From: JAJZQZ01 sp963790415
Lineage (GTDB): Bacteria > Actinomycetota > Thermoleophilia > RBG-16-64-13
DNA: 64,000 bases
Direction of reading: 5' to 3'
Assembly (NCBI GenBank): GCA_963790415.1
Contig: CAWBOK010000008.1
Coordinates: 1-64,000 of the forward strand
The position numbers and the translations under genes were made by a program. Within the stretch, counting starts at the first letter, position 1. Every line of letters starts with the position of its first letter. Below are positions 58,265-64,000 of the stretch, one piece after another. The notes under the pieces are model-generated. The model worked only from the letters and a program-made list of their open reading frames with translations. It was not told where the DNA came from and made no database searches.

Positions 58265-61258
58265 CTATTCGTACCGCAGCGCCTCGGCCGGGTACACCCG
58301 CGCCGCCTGGCGGGCGGGTAGGAAGGTTGTCACCAGCGACGCCACGTATGCCACCACGACCACCACGAGCAGCTGCTTCCAGGGCACGGTGAACTGAAGG
58401 CCTTCGACCTCCTCCTTCATGGAGGAGATGATGCCCGGAGCCACCCCGAAGCCGAGCGCCACCCCCATCCCGATGCCGAGCAGGGCCACGAACGACGACT
58501 CGAGCAGGAACGCGCTCTGCACCATCCCCTTCTGGAAACCGATGGCGCGCAATACGCCGATCTCCTTGCGTCGCTCCACCACGGCCCGGGCGGCGACGAC
58601 GCCCAACGACGCGATGCCCACCACCAGCCCCAGGGCCATGAAACCCTGGAGCAGCGTGTTGATCATGATGGTCGCCTGAGCATTCTTCCGTATCTCCGCG
58701 GCCAATGACTCGGCCTGCATCCCGTTGACCAGGAAGCGCTTCTCGAGTGCCGTGCTCACCGCGACCGCATCCGAGCCGTTCTTGAGCGTGAGGAACTGCA
58801 TGATCGGAGGCACGGGCTGCGGTGCGTACAGGTCGGCCAGGGTGGCGTTGGACGTCATGAGTTGGCCCGCGTAGAACGCGGTGGAGGAGAGGACTCCTAT
58901 CACGCGCAGGCGACGCGGTGTGCCGCCCGACGGGTCGCTGATCTCTACGGCTACGTCGGGGAGGGTCCCGTCCTGCAGGTAGAAGCCCTGGAGCTGGAAG
59001 GGTGGTGCCGGAGCGCCCATGCTGTAGTTGGCCCGGGAGGGTACCAAGGCGGACGAGATCACCACGGTGTTCGGGTCGGACTGGAGGGTCTGCCACACCT
59101 GCCGATCGGAGGTGAACTCAGGGGCTTTAAGGGCGAAATCGTAGGTGATTGTCTTCGCATAGTCGGCGTCGATGCCTTGGGCCAGCAGGCGCGCGGGCTC
59201 GGCGGTGCTCTGTGCGTCCCGCGCTTCCACCATCGCTCCTGTCACGGTGCCCACCGACGTGATGGCCGCCAGGGGTGCGACAGCCGGGTCGGTCGGTGCG
59301 GCGGCCAATGCTTCGGAGACGGCAGTCTGCAGATCGGCCACCGGATTGGTGTAGCTCGACGAGGCCCGCACATCGAAGCCGCCGGCCAGCTTCACGGTGT
59401 CGCCGTAGATGCCGCCGATACCGGCGATGATGAACGACATGCAGACCAACGTGAACACCACCAAGGAGAACATCGCCAGCGTCATCCCGGTACGGAAGCG
59501 GTTCTGCATCGGGTAGGCCACGGCCGTCTTCAAGATGGGCGGCAGCGACCGGAAGCGCCCGAGCACGGCTACCGTGACGCGCACCAGCAGATCGGAGTTG
59601 AACACCACCACCCACACCGCGGCGATCACCAACATGATGCCCGAAAGGAAGAACATCTCGATGCCCGCGCTCATGTCGGGAAACAGCTTGTCGGTGACGC
59701 TCGAAGGCAGGAGCCAGAGGACGATCAGGGCTATCCCTGCCGCCGTGAACGCCGCCCGGTCGGGTGCCCCCAGTCGTCGGGCCAGCAGCGCCAGTCCGAT
59801 GATGCACAACGAGAGGCCCAGCAAAAAGGCGCCGGCCTGACCCCCCTGCAACCCTGCAACGGAGGCGAGCACCCCGATGACCAGCAGGAGCACGATCTGG
59901 ACGATCACCCGCCGTCCGCGCCTGCGGACTTTGGGTTCGGGCAGGTCGCGCACCGCCCGTACGATGTTCAAGCGGCTCACCCGCCAAGAAGACACGAGCA
60001 CCACCACGAAGGTGAACACCACGCCCAAGGTGTAGGCGATCACCACGCTCCGCCAGCTGAACATGAAGCTGAGTTGCAGGTCGACACTGCCGAACGCCAC
60101 CGCCATGATGCGCACCATGCCCCAACCGACGGCCACGCCCAGGAGACTCCCCACCGCCGACGCCACGAGGGCGTAGAGCCCGCCTTCCATGGCGAACAGG
60201 CGGATGACGTGACCCCGCTGTGCCCCCACAGCGCGCGCCATGCCGAGTTCGTGTTTCCTCTCCGCGGCCAACATCACGAAGATCAGGAAGATCAGCAGGA
60301 TGCCGGCGGCGATGGAGAACTGCGCGAAGAGTAGGAAGATGCCACTGAATGCTGTGCCTATGCCATCAGCGGCTGTGAGCGCCTCCTGTTTGACCGGCGT
60401 CGTCTCCAGACCCGTGCCTTCGAGTGCGGGTTTGAGCGCGGCGACTACCGCGTCCGAGTGGGTCGCGCCCGTGATGGTGTCGCCCGTGTTCTCCACCACT
60501 ATGGCGTTCACGCTGCCGGCGGTGCCGGTCAGCTCTTGCAACCGAGAGAGGGGCATCACCAGCGAGGCGGCCGTTGCAGGGTACGCGCCCGCAGCGTAGA
60601 TGCCCGCTATCCGCGCGTCGGTCGGCTGTTGTCCGAGGAAGATCTGGACGGTGTCCCCCGACGCGACCTCCAGCCGCTTCGCGGTCTCGGCACTCAGATA
60701 GACCTGGTCGCCGCCAAGCGAGGCGAGGTCCAACGCCGCGCCGCGTGCGTCGGTGAGGGGGCCGAAGGCGGTGACATACTCGGGCGGGAGTCCCAGGACA
60801 TCCACCGAGGGCTCGCTCAGACCCGGCCCGGGAGCAAGCATGGGAGCGGTTTCCTTTGCCACCGCCACCGCTCCCGCGACTCCGTCGACCTTCTTCAGTT
60901 CGCCGGTGATACTCCCGGCTAGGCTGTCGGTGAAGTAGGGCAGGCGGCCGGCTGCGTCCCGGTCGGTCCCCTGCACGATCTCGTCCACGGGACCGATCTC
61001 GCGGAGCATAGCCATGCGCAGGGAGTGGGTCATGGTGTCGCCGGTCGAGAAGGAGGCCGAGAAGAGCAACGTGGCCAGCATGAGCCCAACGACGATGAGG
61101 CTCGATTGCGCGGGACGACGGGGTATGTTTCGCACGGCCATCTTTAGTATCACAGGGTCCCGCAGCGCGACCACCGCCATGGCGGCGATTGTCAGGCCGA
61201 AAAGGATAAGAAGGGCGTACATGACCGTGTCGATCGGCAACCCGAAGAGCTTTTCCAT
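58265..61258 (-). CDS. FtsX-like ABC permease, double-module
   Basis: A 997-aa permease with two FtsX modules: an N-terminal helix pair, an extracytoplasmic domain, helices with RKHELGMARAVGAQRGHVI, further central helices, a second extracytoplasmic domain (about residues 620-830), and a last helix set with RRKEIGVLRAIGFQKGMVQ. The two coupling segments let one chain serve as the full membrane part. Such proteins export lipoproteins, peptides or lipids, or sense the envelope. ATG 61258 is nine bases after the ATPase stop. Confidence 0.88.
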   Translation of the reverse strand: MEKLFGLPIDTVMYALLILFGLTIAAMAVVALRDPVILKMAVRNIPRRPAQSSLIVVGLMLATLLFSASFSTGDTMTHSLRMAMLREIGPVDEIVQGTDRDAAGRLPYFTDSLAGSITGELKKVDGVAGAVAVAKETAPMLAPGPGLSEPSVDVLGLPPEYVTAFGPLTDARGAALDLASLGGDQVYLSAETAKRLEVASGDTVQIFLGQQPTDARIAGIYAAGAYPATAASLVMPLSRLQELTGTAGSVNAIVVENTGDTITGATHSDAVVAALKPALEGTGLETTPVKQEALTAADGIGTAFSGIFLLFAQFSIAAGILLIFLIFVMLAAERKHELGMARAVGAQRGHVIRLFAMEGGLYALVASAVGSLLGVAVGWGMVRIMAVAFGSVDLQLSFMFSWRSVVIAYTLGVVFTFVVVLVSSWRVSRLNIVRAVRDLPEPKVRRRGRRVIVQIVLLLVIGVLASVAGLQGGQAGAFLLGLSLCIIGLALLARRLGAPDRAAFTAAGIALIVLWLLPSSVTDKLFPDMSAGIEMFFLSGIMLVIAAVWVVVFNSDLLVRVTVAVLGRFRSLPPILKTAVAYPMQNRFRTGMTLAMFSLVVFTLVCMSFIIAGIGGIYGDTVKLAGGFDVRASSSYTNPVADLQTAVSEALAAAPTDPAVAPLAAITSVGTVTGAMVEARDAQSTAEPARLLAQGIDADYAKTITYDFALKAPEFTSDRQVWQTLQSDPNTVVISSALVPSRANYSMGAPAPPFQLQGFYLQDGTLPDVAVEISDPSGGTPRRLRVIGVLSSTAFYAGQLMTSNATLADLYAPQPVPPIMQFLTLKNGSDAVAVSTALEKRFLVNGMQAESLAAEIRKNAQATIMINTLLQGFMALGLVVGIASLGVVAARAVVERRKEIGVLRAIGFQKGMVQSAFLLESSFVALLGIGMGVALGFGVAPGIISSMKEEVEGLQFTVPWKQLLVVVVVAYVASLVTTFLPARQAARVYPAEALRYE

Positions 61259-61267
61259 GGCCGATCC

Positions 61268-61996
61268 CTAACCTTCGGCGTGAACTACAGGCGCGTCCAG
61301 GCCGTCGCTCTCCACCAGACCCGAACGCATGCGTATCGTGCGATCGGCCCGAGCGGCCACCGCCGAATCGTGAGTTACCAGCACGAACGTCTGGCGCTTG
61401 TCCTTGTTCAACCGGCATAGGAGATCCATGATCTCGGCCGAGGTCTCGCTGTCCAGGCTGCCGGTGGGTTCGTCGGCCCATATCAGGGCGGGCTCGTTCA
61501 CGAGCGCTCGGGCGATGCTGACGCGTTGCTGCTGCCCGCCTGAGAGTTCCGCCGGGCGCTTGTTGTCTTCGCCTGCCAATCCCACCGATTCGAGCACTTC
61601 GCGCGCGCGGGTCCGTGCCGCCCCGGCTTTGACTCCCGCCACCAGCAGCGGCAACTCGATGTTCTCGGCAACGCTCAATACGGGCAGAAGGTTGAAGAAC
61701 TGGAACACGAAGCCCATCCGCTCAGCGCGATAGCGCGTGCGCTCCCGGTCCGACATGCGGTGCAGGGCCGCGCCTTCCACCAGTACTTCTCCCGAAGTGA
61801 GGTCGTCCAGCCCGGAGAGGGTGTTGAGCAGGGTGGTCTTTCCGCATCCGGAAGGACCCATGATCGCGACCATCTCGCCGCGGGAGATGCGCACGTCGAC
61901 GCCCCTCAGCGCGTGCACTTTGACCGATCCGGTGTCGTATTCCTTGTGCACCGCGGTCGCCTCGATGATCGCACCGTCAGTGACAACACCGTCCAT
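61268..61996 (-). CDS. LolD/MacB-type ABC ATPase
   Basis: A 242-aa ATPase: ALRGVDVRISRGEMVAIMGP then SGCGKTTLL (Walker A), FVFQFFNLLPVLS (Q-loop), LSGGQQQRVSIARAL (signature), LIWADEPTGSLD (Walker B). It matches the LolD/MacB group that pairs with FtsX-like permeases. ATG 61996 has GGAGGT nine bases upstream; ATG 62005 abuts that site and is less likely. It forms an operon with the permease downstream. It could in principle also serve the ATPase-less permeases at 21.9-24.2 kb. Confidence 0.9.
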   Translation of the reverse strand: MDGVVTDGAIIEATAVHKEYDTGSVKVHALRGVDVRISRGEMVAIMGPSGCGKTTLLNTLSGLDDLTSGEVLVEGAALHRMSDRERTRYRAERMGFVFQFFNLLPVLSVAENIELPLLVAGVKAGAARTRAREVLESVGLAGEDNKRPAELSGGQQQRVSIARALVNEPALIWADEPTGSLDSETSAEIMDLLCRLNKDKRQTFVLVTHDSAVAARADRTIRMRSGLVESDGLDAPVVHAEG

Positions 61997-62031
61997 GCGT
62001 CTCATACCTCCGCTGTGCGTGCGCCGCCGAC

Positions 62032-62319
62032 CTAATGCATGCGAGGGTTGTGCCCTGCGCCGTGTATCCAGTCTACGTCGTGAGGTTCCTGTACGTCCAG
62101 CGAGAATGTGGCCGGTCCATCGAAGGTTATCTCCACTATCCAGCTGCCGTTGTCGCCGTTGACCTCCCAGTGCACATCGGCCGGCAGGGCGAGCAACACC
62201 GTCTGGCCCTCGCTGTTCCTCCAGGCGAGAAGCGACGAGCCATCCGGCACCGGCTCGAGGTCGAGGAGTTGCGTCTCGTCGACAGGTCCTACATCCATCG
62301 TTACGACACCCACGTGCAT
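62032..62319 (-). CDS. 95-aa hypothetical protein
   Basis: A small acidic protein, not recognised. It has alternating hydrophobic strands (GQTVLLALPADVHWEVNGDN, WIVEITFDGPATFSLDV) that suggest an all-beta fold, and a His-rich end (HDVDWIHGAGHNPRMH). ATG 62319 is chosen as the first Met before the strand pattern; no strong ribosome site is seen. It lies 35 bases upstream of the ATPase gene on the same strand, so it may be the first gene of that operon. Confidence 0.5.
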   Translation of the reverse strand: MHVGVVTMDVGPVDETQLLDLEPVPDGSSLLAWRNSEGQTVLLALPADVHWEVNGDNGSWIVEITFDGPATFSLDVQEPHDVDWIHGAGHNPRMH

Positions 62320-62573
62320 ATCTCCGATCGGTGGCGGTGGGCTCAGGCGGTGGCCGTCGCGGGCTGACACTGGACGGGCTGAGCTGCCGCCGGTCACCGA
62401 GAGTGTATGTCGCCGCCGGGCTGCTAGTCAACTCCGGACGCTCCGACCGATGGCCTCGTGCGTGGAGTTCAGCGGTACGGGGTACTGATGCTTACACGTT
62501 CGTGTCGGCGGCGCCCTCGGAAGCCGACCGGCGCAGAAACCAACCCGACGACTTCTAGTTGAGGAGGACGCAC

Positions 62574-63020
62574 ATGATCCCGAAGAAGATCCTCGTTGCC
62601 ACCGACGGCTCGCTGTCCGCGCGCGGGGCCGAAACCTTCGCGGCCGGTCTTGCGGACATGATGACCGAATGCGAGTTGACCGTCGCGACGGTGCTGACTC
62701 CCCGCGGTGCCTACTCCAAGGGCGGGGCGATCATGACCTCCACCGACGCCGAGATCGAAGAGGCTGAAGCGGTGGTCGCGGAGGCCGCCAAGCGTATCTC
62801 CGGGGCCATCAGCAACGTCAAGGTAACGGTGAAACCGGTGGTGATCGAAGCCGTTTCGACAGCCCTGGGATTGATCGACGAGGCACACGCCGACGAAACC
62901 TGCAGCCTGATCATCATGGGCAGCAGGGGGCACGGGGGCTTCGCCAGCCTGGTGATGGGCTCGGTGAGCACCCAGGTGCTCCATGGGGCGCACTGCCCCG
63001 TGTTGATCGTCAAGGAGTAG
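62574..63020 (+). CDS. Universal stress protein, UspA family
   Basis: A 148-aa UspA-fold protein. KKILVATDGSLSA is the first strand and loop, and GSRGHGGFASLVMGSVS the nucleotide-binding loop (G-x2-G-x9-G-S pattern), which suggests an ATP-binding type. ATG 62574 follows GAGGAGG at 62561-62567; the ATG in frame at 62559 is too far from it. The gene stands alone, divergent from the 95-aa gene. Confidence 0.9.
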   Translation: MIPKKILVATDGSLSARGAETFAAGLADMMTECELTVATVLTPRGAYSKGGAIMTSTDAEIEEAEAVVAEAAKRISGAISNVKVTVKPVVIEAVSTALGLIDEAHADETCSLIIMGSRGHGGFASLVMGSVSTQVLHGAHCPVLIVKE

Positions 63021-63069
63021 TCGGGGCGTCAGGGGGCATCGTCCAGGCAGATGTAGAGGGAGGACTCAG

Positions 63070-64000
63070 ATGGAACGCATCGCCAGACACCTAGCCGCGA
63101 TCGCGGTTGCTGTGACCCTAGTCGTGGTGGTGACCGTCTCAATGGCGTCCGCGGCTCAGTCACCTGAGGAGAGCAGCGGGAAGGTTGTGCCCCAGCCGGG
63201 TATCGTTGCGTCCGCGGAGGGGGTCCGCCTCGATCCGGCCGCCTCGGCCGACATACATTCGCGGCTCTCTTCCGCGATCGGGGCGCCTGCAAACCCACTG
63301 GGAGTGAGTGCATTGTCGGCGACCCCGGTCATCGAAGACAGCATCAGATACTGGACTGACGGGCGGAACCCGGCGACGCTTCTCGACCTCTCGAAACTTA
63401 CTCTCGCAATAACGGAGTTCGGTCGGCTATCGATCCTCATCGACTTTAACCCGACGTTCGACAAGACGGGTGTCGGCACCACCGACTCCTTGTGGATACT
63501 CCTCGACACCGACAACAACACCCAGACGGGGTCGGACTTCTACGGAATTCTCGGATACGAGAACGTAATCGTGTTCGAGAACGCCAGTGGCTGGAGAGCC
63601 AAGGTCTATAGGACCCCGGCCGGGGTCCCGTGGACTATCGAGACGTCCTGGACCGCCACGGTCAACGGCAATTCCGTGAGCGCCGAGATACCTTTGAGTT
63701 CCTTGCACAACTCCGAAGAGCTGGTGTTCCTTCTTGCCAGCATCGACGACTCAAGCGGCGTCGTGGACCTCATCCCCGACTCGAGTTTTGGCGTCTACGA
63801 CGTAGACCCCGCCTGGCTCACCCCCGTGACGACCACGACGACCCTCGCCACGACCACCACGACGCTGCCGACAACGACGACGACTCTGGCGACCACGACC
63901 ACGACGCTACCTCCATCGACCACCACCACGACCGTGCCGTCTGCGACGTTCACGGACGTTCCGCCATCGCACCCGTACTTCTTGCAGATCAACGACATGG
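63070..64000 (+). CDS. Secreted SLH-domain protein (3' partial)
   Basis: ATG 63070 opens a signal peptide (RHLAAIAVAVTLVVVVTVSM then ASAA). The body (about residues 75-240) has beta-rich sequence with WILLDTDNNTQTGSDF and IPLSSLHNSEEL, resembling a carbohydrate-binding or CBM9/DOMON-type domain, which I cannot settle. A Thr-rich linker (TTTTTL units, about 63826-63935) leads into an SLH domain beginning TFTDVPPSHPYF. The window ends inside the first SLH repeat. It shares layout with the SLH protein at 44.1-45.2 kb. Confidence 0.8.
   Translation, partial: MERIARHLAAIAVAVTLVVVVTVSMASAAQSPEESSGKVVPQPGIVASAEGVRLDPAASADIHSRLSSAIGAPANPLGVSALSATPVIEDSIRYWTDGRNPATLLDLSKLTLAITEFGRLSILIDFNPTFDKTGVGTTDSLWILLDTDNNTQTGSDFYGILGYENVIVFENASGWRAKVYRTPAGVPWTIETSWTATVNGNSVSAEIPLSSLHNSEELVFLLASIDDSSGVVDLIPDSSFGVYDVDPAWLTPVTTTTTLATTTTTLPTTTTTLATTTTTLPPSTTTTTVPSATFTDVPPSHPYFLQINDM

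Noticed and set aside
58862..60334. 490-residue plus-strand frame inside the FtsX-like gene
   Set aside because: His/Gln/Asp-rich translation, no ribosome site, and a well-formed permease on the other strand.

Overview
The window is high-GC DNA from what looks like an anaerobic actinobacterium, probably a metagenome-assembled contig from a deep-branching, Coriobacteriia-like or related lineage. The evidence is GTG/TTG starts with frequent 1-4 base gene overlaps, the pgpH-ybeY-dgkA-GNAT-era-deoC-recO order, S-layer (SLH) proteins with Thr-rich linkers, ADP-forming acetyl-CoA synthetase, and oxygen-sensitive radical SAM/B12 enzymes. The placement is inference; no rRNA is present. Many genes change frame once or more while the family sequence resumes exactly. 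Several of the changes fall in G or C runs, so I read them as base-call indels and annotate such genes as single CDSs with a note. They are densest in 1-7 kb.

Layout. 1-6 kb: housekeeping run (c-di-AMP phosphodiesterase, ybeY, diacylglycerol kinase-PAP2 fusion, acetyltransferase, era, deoC, recO). 6-8.3 kb: secreted PKD metalloprotease. 8.3-9.8 kb: guaB on the minus strand. 10-16.2 kb: DUF1648 membrane protein, then a coupled yhaO-yhaN-MFS set. 16.2-19.7 kb: a 43-aa ORF, hemolysin III-type protein, EttA, and a PhnD-like binding protein with an in-frame UGA at a probable cysteine position. 19.7-26.3 kb: MFS transporter, DUF2318 protein with two MacB-like permeases, YjbQ, ADP-ribosylglycohydrolase, CBS protein. 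26.5-28.6 kb: recQ. 28.6-31.9 kb: a decayed stretch with gene fragments, including a metallo-beta-lactamase-fold gene apparently split by about 2 kb. 31.9-35.9 kb: ADP-forming acyl-CoA synthetase and a CoA-transferase-GNAT fusion. 35.9-37.1 kb: Phd/PIN toxin-antitoxin pair and remnants of a nucleotidyltransferase/HEPN pair. 37-44 kb: HAD-AIR synthase fusion and Lhr helicase. 44-47.2 kb: SLH lectin-like protein, C_GCAxxG_C_C protein, and an unusual deoxyribosyltransferase-ATP-cone protein.

The most interesting region is 47.5-56.8 kb. A cobalamin riboswitch precedes an ABC transporter (permease, NMT1/THI5-like binding lipoprotein, ATPase), then cobT, a BzaC-like methyltransferase fused to DUF2284, and two radical SAM proteins resembling BzaD and BzaE. 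This is the cobT-bzaC-bzaD-bzaE order of the anaerobic 5,6-dimethylbenzimidazole pathway, but the ThiC-like bzaA/bzaB (or bzaF) genes that make 5-hydroxybenzimidazole are missing and a transporter stands in their place. I infer a system that imports a benzimidazole precursor, finishes it by methylation and attaches it to cobalamin, shut off by cobalamin through the riboswitch.

56.8-64 kb: a MITE-like inverted repeat, an MFS protein, an FtsX-like permease/ATPase pair, a small unknown protein, a universal stress protein, and the 5' part of a second SLH protein that runs off the window.
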